Below are positions 31,295 through 42,458 of a stretch of 64,000 nt of DNA, piece after piece (position 1 is the stretch's first letter; each line of letters starts with the position of its first letter). The DNA is taken from NCBI GenBank assembly GCA_905221605.1, contig CAJNDS010000132.1, positions 1-64,000 of the forward strand, given 5' to 3'. The stretch is from Symbiodinium natans. Its lineage: Eukaryota > Sar > Dinophyceae > Suessiales > Symbiodiniaceae. A model generated the notes under the pieces. It made no database searches. It was not told the origin of the DNA and was given only the letters and a program-made list of their open reading frames with translations. The position numbers were made by a program, and so were the translations under genes.

Positions 31295-32057
31295 AAGGGC
31301 GGACCCGACACCGTGGCCGAGAACTTGGGGGGCGCTGACTTGGCGGTGGACTCCGGGCCCGTGAGCATGCCTTATAAGGCTGTAGAGTTTATTGTTTAGG
31401 GTTTAGGGTTTAGGGTTTAGGGTTTCTAGTTTCTAGGGTTTAGGGTTTGGGGTTTAGGGTTGAGGGCTTCGGGCTTAGGGCTTAGGGCTGTAAGGAAGGC
31501 TTTCTCGAAGCTCTAGCGGGTTTGTTGGGAAGGTTTTTGAGTCTTGTATAGTTTTTTTAAGGGCTTTGTTTGACTTGTAGGGCTTGTATGTGTTTAAGGT
31601 TTATGGGGGGGGGGGGCCTAGTGGCCCCCAAACCCTAACCCTGTATGTGGCCTTGAAACTATGCCTTTTAGGGCCCGAAAAGCGTTAAAGGGCTCAACTT
31701 TGAGGTCGCATAATTCGGGCTCATCACTGGGCGACAAACCTTAAAAGAAGAGCGTTTCTCAACAGCTTGCAAAAGGCAGCCGCTATCTGGCCAGTAGCTG
31801 AAGTGCGCGCAGCCTGGTTTAGGGTTTGGGCGGTTGACTAACGGGTTTAGGGTTTAGGGTTTAGGGTTTAGGGTTTAGCTTCAGGTGAACCCTAGACCCT
31901 AAGCCCTAAACCCTAAACCCTAAACCCTAAACCCTAAACCACGAGGATGCAGCCCGAAACTCCCGGGCCTGGGGTGCGAGCGCAGCGGGACTGGCAGGCG
32001 TCCGCATTTGGCTCCCTGGTGCGATCCGTACCCATCATCTTGTGCGGATTGGCGTAG
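31295..32057 (+). CDS. Multi-exon gene model, unknown protein
   Basis: Exon 31295-31378 follows CCTCCACAG and reads KGGPDTVAENLGGADLAVDS GPVSMPYK with a GC donor. Exon 31672-31704 follows TTTTAG and reads GPKSVKGLNFE. From 31748 two readings compete: AFLNSLQKAAAIWPVAEVRA AW to a GTTTAGGG donor at 31817, joining in phase to 31946-32057 (MQPETPGPGVRAQRDWQASA ... CGLA, TAG); or phase 0, SVSQQLAKGSRYLASS, ending at TGA, which fits exon 31704 better. The intron 31817-31945 has a G-strand array followed by a C-strand array. Family unknown. Confidence 0.45.
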
Positions 32058-32337
32058 AACATCCCGTACTCAAAGCAGTCCTGTCATCCAGGGGTTGTGG
32101 AGCCTTAAGGGTTTAGGGTTTATATAGTTTATAGGGTTTAGGGTTTAGGGTGTAGGGCTTCTCAAGCTCTCTGTGAAGGCTGAGGCCCTGGTAACAGCGC
32201 TAGAAGTCCGTCCAAAAGCCGACGCGCCCTACGTCATGAAATGTCGTCTCTCTAATACCCTGAGCGCCAGAATCCTAACTTCAGAGCTTTACCAGCCCAG
32301 GGCGTTCTGAGTCACGAAGCCGAGGTCTAAGATACGG

Positions 32338-32437
32338 GCCTGAATAATTAAAATAGGGTTTTGGGGGATATTCTAGAAAAAAATTACAGGGACGATAAGA
32401 ATACTATTCGTAATTATTCCGACCCCTATAACTCCGC
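32338..32437. mobile_element. Family C MITE
   Basis: GGGCCTGAATAATTAAAATAGGG... to ...AATTATTCCGACCCCTATA. Confidence 0.75.
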
Positions 32438-32880
32438 TATAGTACGTCCTTGGAGCACGGTGCCAAACTACTTGTGTAACTTCGGATGGCAGGCCTTTCG
32501 CGCATGCCCCTGACCCCTTTTAACCTGAACGGAAAAATATGGTTTAGGGTTTAGGTTTTAGGGTTTAGGGCTTAGGGCTTAGGGTTTAGGGCAGCTTAGG
32601 GTTTAGGGGTTCAATTTGCTAACTTCTGGTCTCTTTGGAACACCATGTATGGGCTGCCGTAGGATCAGACGATCATGCTCCCAACACACAAATATCGACG
32701 ATAGAGAGCTGGCCATCTAGTAAAAACCTGCAGAGCCCTAAGCCTTAAACAACCCTCAGCACTAAACCCTATGAGCCTTAACCCCTAAACCCTAAACTCT
32801 AAACCCTGAAGCAACCACGATCCCTCCTGCGACAGACCGACAAACGCACCGACGCCACTCTTCCTGGCGAGGCGTGAGTC

Positions 32881-32996
32881 TTGGCTGCACTTAGGAGGGT
32901 GGCTATGAATGAGAAGAAAATTTTAGCTGCCTTAGTAGGAAACCCAATAAACCAAAAAACGCTAAGGATCTAAAGTTACAGTAAAGCACCACACAG
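32881..32996. mobile_element. Family F element with 5-bp target duplication
   Basis: Starts TTGGCTGCACTTAGGAGGGT and ends AAAGTTACAGTAAAGCACCA. GAGTC flanks both sides (32876-32880 and 32997-33001). Ends are only imperfect inverted repeats (TGGCTGCACTTA / TGGTGCTTTA). Other copies: 41700-41810, 54501-54611 and a truncated one at about 52174-52222. Confidence 0.85.
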
Positions 32997-33147
32997 GAGT
33001 CTAGAGTCCGAAGTATGGGCCCTTAATTTGGGTCCTCTGTGACGTAACCCCTGTCTACACTATACACAATAAGGCCCATACTTCGGATCCCTTACTTGGC
33101 GGTTTGGTTTGGGCTTGAGGCGGCTTGGGGGTTTTTGGCCTCCAGGG

Positions 33148-33395
33148 GTTTTAGGTTTAGGGTTTAGGGTTTAGGGTTTAGGGTTTAGGGTTTAGGGTTT
33201 AGGGTTTTAGGTTTTTAGGGTTTAGGCCTCAAGAGGGTGTACGGAATTCGGACTTCTGGGGCTTTGTGGACGTGGGGCCTCTGCACACTCATCCACCTTT
33301 TGCTTGTTGCCTTTGACCCCGTTTAGGGTTTAGGGTTTAGGGTTTAGGGTTTAGGGTTTAGGGTTTAGGGTTTAGGGTTTAGGGTTTAGGGATGA
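33148..33395 (+). repeat. Two TTTAGGG arrays
   Basis: 33148-33230 (about nine units and TTTTAGG variants) and 33320-33395 (about ten units). The roughly 90-base stretch between is unique (33231-33319). Confidence 0.95.
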
Positions 33396-33456
33396 GGGTT
33401 TAGGGCCCCCCATCCCAGCCGGAAAACTCAGAAGTCCATGCCCTGCAAGCGCTCCC

Positions 33457-33726
33457 TCAATGCAGGGGCTCAGGGGGAGCTCGCCAGCAATTGTAGCATT
33501 TCCACGGCTGAGAGCTCAGCGCAAACTCAGTCCTACCGATTTCGTAGGTTGCTGTTGCAAAGAACCCTATAAACCCTAAACCGTGAACCCTAAACCCTAA
33601 ACCCGAAACCTGTGGTCTCCTACCATGGGGTTTCAAGGCCGGCAAAACGACAATAGATTTTTGGTGCTCAACGCTGTACAAAAAAGGCTTATTCCTGGCT
33701 GTTACCCTAAGCCCAAAACCCCACAA
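33457..33726 (-). CDS. Candidate two-part coding stretch spanning telomere-type repeats
   Basis: An 89-codon minus frame. Part one reads ARNKPFLYSVEHQKSIVVLP ALKPHGRRPQ and ends at a CAG|GTTTCGGG donor. A short repeat stretch follows, translating as VSGLGFRVHGLGFIG. Part two reads FFATATYEIGRTEFALSSQP WKCYNCWRAPPEPLH, TGA. The repeat may be an intron or may be read through, because the frame stays open. Confidence 0.5.
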   Translation of the reverse strand: MWGFGLRVTARNKPFLYSVEHQKSIVVLPALKPHGRRPQVSGLGFRVHGLGFIGFFATATYEIGRTEFALSSQPWKCYNCWRAPPEPLH

Positions 33727-33923
33727 GGTGGTCCTAGGGTTGAGGGGCCCCCAGACTCTTAATTAAGTCCTCTAGCCTGGAAAAACCATGAACAACCCAA
33801 ACCGCTTCGCACCACAAAACCCTCAGACTTACGAAGCCTCTACACCCTTAAATCCGAAACTTAAAACCCTATAAGCCCTAAACCCTAGACCCCAAAACCC
33901 TAAGCCCTGAAAGGCGCGGGGGC

Positions 33924-33997
33924 CTCAGCTGGTTCGGGACGCCACGTGCTGCGAGTAGGCCGACGCCCACGAGGCCCACCACGCCTAAAACTAGGGC
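33924..33997 (-). CDS. Candidate exon encoding a transmembrane helix
   Basis: After CTTCCAAG the minus strand reads ALVLGVVGLVGVGLLAARGV PNQL, ending at a GC donor (AG|GCCCCC). A hydrophobic span followed by R, much like the exon at 8615-8719. Confidence 0.45.
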
Positions 33998-34934
33998 CTT
34001 GGAAGCGTTGAAGGGTTTAGGGTTTAGGGTTAAGGGTTTAAGGTTTAGGGTTCAAGGTTTAGGGCTTTACTAGGTGCATAGTTTTCAAGGGCTTTCTGGG
34101 TTTGCAGAGTGGATGGCTTGCAGGGTTTGGATGGGTTTCGGGCTCTAAGTCCGGCAGTTTGCGGCTTTTGGATCGTGGAGTGGAGTTGCATCTTGGGAGC
34201 TAGGTGTTGGGGATCTTTAGCGCCCTAAAAGACTTAAACCCGTAAACCCTAAACCCCAAAACCCCAAACCCTAAACCCTATAAACCCTAAACCCTAGCCC
34301 TAAACCCCACTTGCTCTCGCCAGGAAGCTGCACGGCGGGGGAAGGAGCCCAGCTGAGGGCGCTCCTGCTCCTCTCACTGCTAAGGCTTATAGAGGGTTTA
34401 GGGTTTCGGGTTTAGGTTTTGGGTTTAGGGTTTAGGGCTTGGGGTCTAGGGTCGAGGGAGATTGCAGAGGGCTTGGGTTGACTGACAATCTGTTGCAACA
34501 TAGGTTGATTTCTGATTTCTTGGACATTGCTAAGATGTGAGGCTCTAGGGCTCTAGGGTACTGAAGAGTTGGGGTTCCAAGGTCTCAGGAGGTTTCCCGA
34601 CATCGTGCATTTTGTGTTTGAAGGCGTTCGCACAGCGTTCGAAATGAAAGCGTCCGAAAGCGGCCGCGAGTGTCGGAAGCTGTAGTTGCGGAAGCCCAGC
34701 GTTTTGGCATCGTCTTTGCGGCTTAAAACGTGCTGAATGTCACGAGGATGAGACCCCTCAGGTGCGCCCCGGAACTGTCATCACTTTTGGACTATGGTTG
34801 CCTCAAAACGCAGAAAGCGAGGATTAGGCAGGTGGGATGCGCCATCCTCGTAAATGTCACTGTCGTCACTTTTGGACTTCGGTTTAGGGTTTAGGGTTTA
34901 GGGTTTCGGGTTTAGGGTTTAGGGTTAGTGGTTT

Positions 34935-35144
34935 TCAAAAGTGATGATAGCCACGGAGATGAGGCAGGTGGGGGTTCGCCTGAAGCCTAGAACCTCCAAT
35001 GCTGATCGCGAAGGTCTTGCTGGTACCCCGAAACGGGGGAGAACCGCAAAACCATAGAGGGGACCAGGGTCGCTGTTTAGGGTTTAGGGTGCAGGGTGTA
35101 GGCTCCTCCACAAGCAGCTCCACCTCCACATCTGAGGACGCCAT
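34935..35144 (-). CDS. Candidate first exon(s), acidic N-terminus
   Basis: ATG at 35142-35144 opens MASSDVEVELLVEE, an acidic start typical of a true N-terminus. A GC donor (GA|GCCTAC) follows and then a short CCCTAAA intron. The frame also stays open without splicing to 34935 (ending LPHLRGYHHF). After splicing in phase 2 the next exon would read DPGPLYGFAVLPRFGVPARP. Confidence 0.45.
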   Translation of the reverse strand: MASSDVEVELLVEEPTPCTLNPKQRPWSPLWFCGSPPFRGTSKTFAISIGGSRLQANPHLPHLRGYHHF

Positions 35145-35420
35145 GGGCTTGCGAAGGACAGGGCTACGAGTCGCCTTGAAGTGCTTGAAAGGAGCGCGCT
35201 CGGGAGCGAAGCGCTCAGATGCGAGCCACCCTCAACCCCAAGCCCCAAACCCTCAACCCTCAACCCTAAACCACTAACTTGGAGGTCTATGGCGGTTTGT
35301 AAAACGCGCGGAAATCCACTAACTTGGATGTGTAAAGCCCCCTAACCTGTCTCCCTGAAGCCCGCGGAAATTCCTACACATCCCATAGAGTCATCAGTTC
35401 CTAACCCAGACCGGCAAAGC

Positions 35421-35530
35421 CTGTTGGCATCTCCTCCCTGCGCTCGCGAATTCCGCTTCTGGGGGCGGGGCCGGCATGGCTTTGTAGGAGATGTCCTCCA
35501 CGAAGCAGCCTTGTGCCGGAGGGCGTAAGA
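35421..35530 (-). CDS. Candidate internal exon
   Basis: After TTGCGGCAG the minus strand reads LRPPAQGCFVEDISYKAMPA PPPEAEFASAGRRCQQ to a CAG|GCTTTG donor (GC). Other frames are open too, but this one has the most balanced composition. Confidence 0.5.
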
Positions 35531-35559
35531 CTGCCGCAAGGGATCCTTTGCTCCAAGAC

Positions 35560-37100
35560 AGCCCTAGACCCTAAACCCCAAACCCCAAACCCCAAACCCT
35601 AAACCCCAAACCCCAAACCCTAAACCCTAAACCCTACATGAACCCGAAACCCGACACCCCAAACTGCCCCCGAAACGCCAAAGAGATGGGCCCTGAAGCT
35701 TTCGCATCAGAGCCCCTCGCCCAGGAACCATTACACCGGATGACAATGAATGTAGGACAGCGTGTAGGGATAAGGGTTTAGGGTTTAGGATTTAGGGTTT
35801 AGGGTTGGGGTTACATAGGGCTTGGGACAGACAGCCCGGATCCCCTCCAAACCCTCAGAGCCTTAACGCTTCGCATGCACCAAGACCTACTCAAATCCCA
35901 TAGGCTTTAAACCCTAACAGCATGAACCCCATCCTCTGAATCTACATACGGTTCAGGAGATTTGCCTGGTACTTCAGGGTGGAGTGGCTCAACATCGAAG
36001 GACACCGACTAGGATTTAGGTTTCAGGGTCTAGAATCTGAACCCCTTATACAGATCCAAGCCACAAACCCCAAACTCACGCAGATCTGTGGCCATGGCCC
36101 TTCACGTTGCTGTAGTACCACCACCTGGCTCAGTGCATCTGTTCACTTGCTCACTCAATGCCAGGGGCGAAGGGGGTGAGGCTTTCGGCCTTAAGATTGG
36201 GGCTTTATGACCTAAACCCTAAACCTCAAAGCCTGAAACCCCAAACCCTGAAACCCTGAAACCCCAAACCCCAAACCCTGAAACCTGAAACCCTAAACCC
36301 TGCCTAAATCCTAAACCCTAAACTCTAAACCCTAAACCCTAAACCCTAAACCCTAAACCTAAACCCCAAACCTCAATCCCTCAAGCCCCGAACCCTCAAC
36401 CCCTTAAACCAACAAAAGGTGAGATGGTTCAGGCTTCAAACTTTAGGGTTTCGGGAGTAGGACTTGTCAAAAGGCTCCTCAACTGCACCCGGGGGTTGCT
36501 CGAACTTGGGCTAAGGCCTCGTGGCGTGCCTGTACATGCCCTACGCACAGGCTTTTGTTTGAGGGCTTTGGGCAGAGTCGGAGAAATTTGAAGAGGAAGA
36601 CCTCCCGAGGAGGTTTGTGTGGCAGCGTGGCAGGGTGCCCATGTAAACCCCTAAACCCTAAACCCTAAACCCTAAACCCTAAACCCTAAACCCTAAACCC
36701 TAAACCCTAAACCCTAAACCCTAAACCCTGAACCCCTAACTGACCAAGGCCGCTGCTGGCATCCGAGGTCGGAGTAGCACACCATGCGGCACGCTTGTGC
36801 AGCATCCTCACAGTGTTGGGAAAACCTACGTAGGGGCTGCTAGAATTAGAGTAGTGTCTAGGGTTTGGGGTTTAGGGTTTAGGGTCTAGGGTTTAGGGTT
36901 TAGGGTTTAGGGTTTAGGGTTTAGGGTTTAGGGTTTAGGGTTTAGGGTTTAGGGATAGGGGGCCTGAAGAATTAGAATAGGGTTTAGGGGTCTTTATAAA
37001 GGGGCCTTAGGTGTTTGATAAGGAGGCTAGGATACACATCCATCCGTTCTTTCTCAATGACATCTTGGCATACACCCTCCATCCTAAACCTTGCACCCTA
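35560..37100. repeat. Telomere-type arrays and variant blocks
   Basis: C-strand 35565-35635 with AAACCCC units; degenerate C-strand 36210-36400; C-strand 36650-36735 (about 12 units); G-strand 36860-36955 (about 13 units), the last running into a partial family C element (36959-37013). Unique stretches at 35840-36180 and 36430-36640 hold no exon I can place with confidence. Confidence 0.9.
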
Positions 37101-37253
37101 AACCCTGAACCCTAGACCCCATGGCATTTCGGAGAGGTCTCCTGCACCTTGGCGAAATAGTTCTCATCGAAGACGTTCTTCAACCCATCGATCTCAGCCT
37201 CAGACAGGAAAAGCTTAATCCAATTACCGCCGTTAACCCAAAATTCTGGACCC

Positions 37254-37478
37254 TTAACGAATACTAAGCCCCAACAGAATCAGTGTGCCTTCTTCCCTGC
37301 TGCTTAGTCTTCTAAAGTCACCTGAGAAACATGACAAGGGCTTGGCCATTGACGACGGGACAACAAGGCGTTTGAATCCAAGGTGAAAACCTAACCGGGA
37401 GAACCCCAAAGATGAGGAGAACCCCAAAGATGAGGCTGTCTCCCTGCGAATTCCGGGCAGAGGAAATGAAGGCTTCAA
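37254..37478 (-). other. Unique stretch with weak open frame
   Basis: A 74-codon minus frame with a repeated phrase (GGAGAACCCCAAAGATGAGG twice at 37398-37435). I do not consider it a supported gene. Confidence 0.3.
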
Positions 37479-37505
37479 GGGCTTAGGGTGTACGGGGTGG
37501 CAGTT

Positions 37506-37531
37506 CGGGGGGGGGGGGGGGGGGGGGGGGG
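37506..37531. repeat. Poly-G tract
   Basis: About 25 consecutive G. Confidence 0.95.
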
Positions 37532-37554
37532 CTTCCAGGCCCTGTCATGTTCAG

Positions 37555-37653
37555 GTGGTGATTGGCCGGATGCGATCGTGGAATCGAAGTGGAACAGTGG
37601 CTCATGCAATATCCTCCGGCAATCTGCATGCAGGCGAGGATTCTGTTACATAA
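37555..37653 (+). CDS. Candidate terminal exon
   Basis: After CATGTTCAG the + strand reads VVIGRMRSWNRSGTVAHAIS SGNLHAGEDSVT, TAA. Another + frame is also open through to 37697, so frame is uncertain. Confidence 0.4.
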   Translation: MVIGRMRSWNRSGTVAHAISSGNLHAGEDSVT

Positions 37654-37758
37654 TCACTGACTTCCTTGCCAGGCAACGGCAACATCGGCGACACTAAGTA
37701 CATTGCGCTACATCAAAACGACATTGCATGGCACTCGGCGATATCTCATGATCTTGCT

Positions 37759-37870
37759 AATTGGGGGTTTCCGAAAGTAGGGGTACTGTACCCTGTTAGG
37801 GGCCCCTGTAAAGGGATTCTATTCTATTTTGAGGTATAAAATGGGAACCCCTATTTCGGGAAATACCCAT
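37759..37870. mobile_element. Family G MITE
   Basis: Palindrome: TTTCCGAAAGTAGGGG... against ...ACCCCTATTTCGGGAAA, with TCCCATTTTATACC in the core. Confidence 0.65.
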
Positions 37871-38132
37871 TTTACATGATCTGGTCTATATCTGTTTTCC
37901 GACCGGAGAGTCGCATGCCAAGGCTAAGAAAGGCGTGGCGCCTCAGCCTCAGTTTGCAGCCTGGAGATATCGGTCACTGCAACCAGCTCCAAGGGTTTCG
38001 GGTTTTAGGGTTTAGGGTGACTTGCAATGACTTGCAGTGCAGCCCTGAAAAGCCTGCACCCCAAACATAAGCCCGGAGCCCAAAACCCGAAACCCTACAT
38101 GCTCAGAGGGTTTAGGGATTAGGGTTTAGGGT

Positions 38133-38327
38133 TTAGGGTCCGCCCGGGGGCCGTGCAAAAGCAATCTTCTTCAGCACCCGGACCTGTACCGGGACTTTGG
38201 TGTCTATTTGGGGCAGGTCTAGGGAAGTACCCAGATGGGCGCAGGCCCCCTCCCCCCCTTCAACCAAAAATATCCGCAATGCAGGAGCCTTTCTAATGAA
38301 TCTGACAAGGCATTTTGGATAATGCAA
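38133..38327 (-). CDS. Candidate terminal exon, unknown protein
   Basis: A 64-codon minus frame. It reads RFIRKAPALRIFLVEG, then HLGTSLDLPQIDTKVPVQVR VLKKIAFARPPGGP and stops where a TTTAGGG-type array (minus CCCTAAA) begins. The L/V/I/K-rich middle looks folded. It may be two exons. Confidence 0.5.
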   Translation of the reverse strand: MHYPKCLVRFIRKAPALRIFLVEGGEGACAHLGTSLDLPQIDTKVPVQVRVLKKIAFARPPGGP

Positions 38328-38534
38328 TTTTGTACTGTATTTGCAATTACCAGGGGCGGATGTCTGAAGTTATGCGGGCTCTTGTAGTACCCTCAACATC
38401 CCTTGCACTTGCGGAGACATTCAAGCAGGGCTTTGCGTTCCGCGTAGGCGTTGAGATTCTCGGTGCTCAGCGCCCTTGAATGGTGAGTCTCAGGGTTCTT
38501 CGTGTTTAGGGAAATTGGTTTAGGGAAATTGGTT

Positions 38535-38665
38535 TAGGGTTTAGGGTTTAGGTTTAGGGTTTAGGGTTTAGGGTTTAGGGTTTAGGGTTTAGGGTTTAGG
38601 GTTTAGGCGGTAGGGTTTAGGCGGTTTAGGGTTTAGGTTTAGGGCCTTAGGGTTTTTGGGTAAAG
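38535..38665 (+). repeat. TTTAGGG array
   Basis: About 12 units, with a GCGG variant repeated twice at the right. Confidence 0.95.
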
Positions 38666-39104
38666 GGGAAACAGAGCCTATGACTAACTAAGTGCAGGAT
38701 TGCGCGGGCTGGTCACCATACCAACCCTGCGGGGTTTAGCGTTTAGGGTTTAGGGTTTAGGGCTTAGGGTTTAGGGTTGATTCGCAGCTTTTTCAGGTTG
38801 GGTTGGTAAGATTTTACGTTCCGGCGGGTGGGTGGGTGGGGTAGGTGTATAAGAACACAATCTAACATTCCTGAATGTAAGGACTCCAGGAGGCATAGGA
38901 GCTGTAGAGGCCCTTAACCCACTCCTCCTTCGAACACCAAAGGGGCCAAAGGGGCTTGGAGTTTAGGGCTCTGGGTTTTGATTTACGTGAGCCCTAAATC
39001 GTAAAACCTAAACCCAAGGCCTGAGGATTTTAGGGTTTGGGGATGCCTGAACTAGAGTTCTACTCTAAACCCTGTAAACCCTGAGCCCCTTACGTCGCCT
39101 CCGC

Positions 39105-39380
39105 CCTGCCCCCCCCCCCCCCCCCCCCCCCCGAAACCACACCCCCAACCGCAAACCCTAAACCCTAAACCCTAACCCCAAACCCTATAGGCCCTAAATC
39201 CTCCCAGGTCCCTAGGACTTCAGGGGCGGCCTCGCCGCGCATGATGCGCTGCGCCCTTGGGCCAGGCTGGCTCAGAGGCTAGGGTTGCAGGGCAAAGGCC
39301 TCGAACCCTAAACCCTAAACCCTAAACCCTAAATCCTAAACCCTAAACCCTATAGGCCCCGAATCCTCCCAAAAAAGGGG
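39105..39380. repeat. Poly-C and C-strand arrays with a 25-bp duplication
   Basis: Poly-C at 39108-39132. The phrase CCCTATAGGCCC(T/C)(A/G)AATCCTCCCA occurs twice (39184 and 39348), each next to a C-strand array. Confidence 0.85.
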
Positions 39381-39596
39381 CTTAGGGTTTAGGGTTTCGG
39401 GTCTGGGTGTGCCGTGCGTTGGGGGCGAGGGGGGCCTAGAGGACCCCGAATCGGGGGTTCAGGACATGCGCCTGCCGATGTTCTGAAGAACCCACAAACA
39501 TGACCCTAAACCCTAAACCCTCCCTCCCTCCCTCCCACCCCCACCTTCTACATTCCGCATACCCCGCCCCAAGGTTCCTGCAAGGGGGGGTGGTAT

Positions 39597-39734
39597 TTGG
39601 AGGTTCATGGGTAGCTATAGGTAGGCTTTAGAGTTTAAGATCTAGAGATTTACAAGTATGGCAACTATACTTATAATTATAACCCTGTTTAGGGTACTTA
39701 TAACCCTACTTATACTTCCCCCTGAACCTCCAAG
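39597..39734. mobile_element. Family D MITE
   Basis: TTGGAGGTTCATGGG... to ...CCCCCTGAACCTCCAAG, with internal ACTTATAACCC repeats. Confidence 0.75.
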
Positions 39735-40540
39735 TAAAGGGGGCCCTCACTACCACAAACCCTAAACCCTAAACCCTGAACCCTAAACCCTAAACCCTAA
39801 ACCCCAAACCCCAAAGCCTCGTCGGCTTGAATCTGAAGTCCTGCGTGCCATTGGCCAAAGTCCGGGTGTAGCAGCTCACGCCAGAGCCTGGTGGGTTACT
39901 CTTGCATAAAAGGGTTCAGGGTTCAGGATCGGAGTAGGGTTTAGGGTTAGGGGTTATGGTTTATGGTTTAGGGCCTGGAGGTTTTCGGGGAATTTTGGGC
40001 ATTGCAGGCGTCTACCGCCATTAGGGTTTGGGTTTAGGGAGACGTCGGGGGACCGGAGCTATAGAACTTTTCCCGCAACTTGGAGCCACTCTGGGTGTAG
40101 GGTTTCAGGTTTAAGACTATAACTCTACTTACACGTAGGGGCCCTCACGCAACACACTCAATAAACTCGTCTTTCCACGAAAAAAAACGGCCAGAATCCC
40201 TTCTGCTGTCCCTTCTGGTATCTTTCTACCAAGGATGCAGGTGCTGTACTGGGATTCGAGCAGGGATCAGAGCTTGAAGAACTTAACGTGATGTAAGGCA
40301 CACAAAGTCAACGCTCCAGGGGTGTGCGTGCCAGAACCCCAAATGGAAGTCCTTCAATGGTCTCAAAGTCTTACAACCCCTATAAACCCTAAAACCCCAT
40401 AAACCCAAGACCCGATATTTAAACCATACATACCATACAAGCCTAATTTAAGCCCTACAAACCCTATCTCCTATACACCCTAAGGCCAAAAGCCTCTGAA
40501 CCCAAGGCCCAAGACCTAGATTCAAACCCCGTAAGACCTA

Positions 40541-40658
40541 AAGCCTAAACCCCTAAACCCCTAAACCCCTAAACCCCTAAACCCCTAAACCCCTAAACCC
40601 CTAAACCCCTAAACCCCTAAACCCCTAAACCCCTAAACCCCTAAACCCCTAAACCCCC
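40541..40658 (-). repeat. Homogeneous 8-bp variant array AAACCCCT
   Basis: About 14 perfect tandem units of the 8-mer, with no 7-mer units inside, as expected from local expansion of one mutated repeat rather than telomerase. Confidence 0.97.
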
Positions 40659-41046
40659 AAACCTCGAGAGCCGCAGCCAAGGGCCGGGCTCCAAAAGGTG
40701 TGGAAGCACAGATTTGGCTTGTAAGGATTCGGGGCCTTGATCTCCTGGAACAGGGTTTATAGGGTTCTAGGGGTCTAGGCCTAGGGTTACTGTAGGGTTT
40801 AGGATTTAGGGTTTAGGGTTTAGGGTCTAGGGTTTAGGGAGCGGGTTTTCGGTGTCTTCGCGGGACATGAGGTTGAAGAGGTTGAAGGTTCAGCGCTTCA
40901 GAGGCTGAAAGGGGGTTTGCTGGGGATTTGGGGGCTGAAGGGCTTGAGGGACGCGCGCGGAGAGGGATAGGACAAAGGTTCAGGCGACTTGGCTGCTTGA
41001 TTTCGGGTTGGGAGGGGGCTGTTTGGGTTTTCGAGGTGTAGGGTTT

Positions 41047-41147
41047 AGGGTTGTTCCCCCTTATACTAGCAGCCCTTAAACGGGATTAGAATAAGGGGTA
41101 CTAGTATCCCTTCTAAGGACTGTTAGTATAAGGGGGGAACAACCCTA
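41047..41147. mobile_element. Family B MITE between oppositely oriented arrays
   Basis: Near-perfect palindrome from GTTGTTCCCCCTTATACTAGC to its complement. Flanked on the left by TTTAGGG and on the right by CCCTAAA, so the whole locus is one larger inverted repeat. Confidence 0.8.
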
Positions 41148-41323
41148 AACCCTAAATCCTAAGCCCTAAGCCCTAAGCCCTAAACCCTAAACCCTAGAAC
41201 CTAAACCCTAAATCCAAGTTGATGGTCCCACCAAAAAGCACCCAACGCCACACCACAGGGGCCAGCGTCTCCTGCCACACCGAGCAGGACACCTGCTTGG
41301 TGCACCAGCCCTCGCCTGGATTG

Positions 41324-41528
41324 GTTTAGGGTTTAGGGTTTAGGGTTTAGGGTTTAGGGTTTAGGGTTTAGGGTTTAGGGTTTAGGGTTTAGGGTTTAGG
41401 GTTAGGGTTTAGGGTTTAGGGTTTAGGGTTTAGGGTTTAGGGTTTAGGGTTTAGGGTTTAGGGTTTAGGGTTTAGGGCTTAGGGTTGAGGGTTTAGGGTT
41501 TAGGGTTTAGGGTTTATAGGGTTTAGGG
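41324..41528 (+). repeat. Long TTTAGGG array
   Basis: About 28 units with rare variants (one 6-bp unit, TTGAGGG, TTATAGGG). Confidence 0.97.
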
Positions 41529-41534
41529 TGTAGG

Positions 41535-42306
41535 TTGGGATGTTCCCCCTTATACAACAGTCCTTAACAAGGGGATTATAATCGGGGATAAGGGGGAATA
41601 TCCCAAGGTGAGGGTTTAAAGGGCCCGAAGCTACCAAAACCAGGGTTGGGGTTTGGGTTTTGCAGGGGCTAGAAGCTACCAAAAGAGGGGTGCCTGTTCT
41701 TGGCTGCACTTAGGAGGGTAGCTATAAACTGATATTTTAGCTGCCTTACTAGGAAACCCAATAAACCCAAAAAAGCTAAGAACCTAAAGTTACAGCAAAG
41801 CACCACGAAGTGTCGGCTCCTGAAGCAAGGACGTTTTGGGGTATGTATGCGGTACCCCTGTCTTGGGAACTGCCGAATGGTTTAGGGCTTAGGATTCAGG
41901 GCGATGTCAGACGTGAGGGTTGTCGAACTGCAGCCTCAGAGCTTGCCAAGTCCAGCGGCAGCTAGATACCAGGATGTTCCCCCGCGCAAAAAAAAGTCCT
42001 AAATAAAATTGTAGTATCCCCCTATTAGAATCCCTATTAAGGACTGTTAGTAAGTACAAGGGGGAACATCCCAAGCTAGATACTTTGAACCTGCATGTGG
42101 CGACAAGCCTCTCACGCCACTGCTCATAAAAAAAAAAAAACCTAAACCCCCTCCCCCCCCCCCCTATATCTGGATCCCTTAGGAGTCAACGCATCAGCAG
42201 CCTGAGGCCAGGGGCCAATAAACCCCAAACCGGGATGTTCCCCCAAATACTAGCAGTCCTTAAAAGGGAATGCAGTACCCACTATTCTAATCCCGGAACA
42301 TCCCAA
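41535..42306. mobile_element. Cluster of four elements: three family B and one family F
   Basis: B at 41535-41606 (flanks GGTGTAGG/GGTGAGGG), F at 41700-41810, B at 41969-42074 (exact 8-bp duplication GCTAGATA at 41961-41968 and 42075-42082) and B at 42231-42306 (flanks CCCCAAAC/CCCTAAAC, i.e. inserted in telomere-like DNA). The sequence between is unique, with A- and C-runs at 42128-42172. Confidence 0.85.
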
Positions 42307-42362
42307 CCCTAAACCAAACAACCTCAAACCAACATCCAGAACCCTCCCACCCGTCTAAGATA

Positions 42363-42458
42363 GGGGTCTGAAGAACTAGAATAGGGTTTAGGGGGCTGTT
42401 ATAGTATAAGTACAAAAAGGACCATCGGGAGTATTATTCGTAACTATCCCGACCCCCA
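42363..42458. mobile_element. Family C MITE
   Basis: TAGGGGTCTGAAGAACTAGAATAGGG... to ...TAACTATCCCGACCCCC. Confidence 0.75.
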
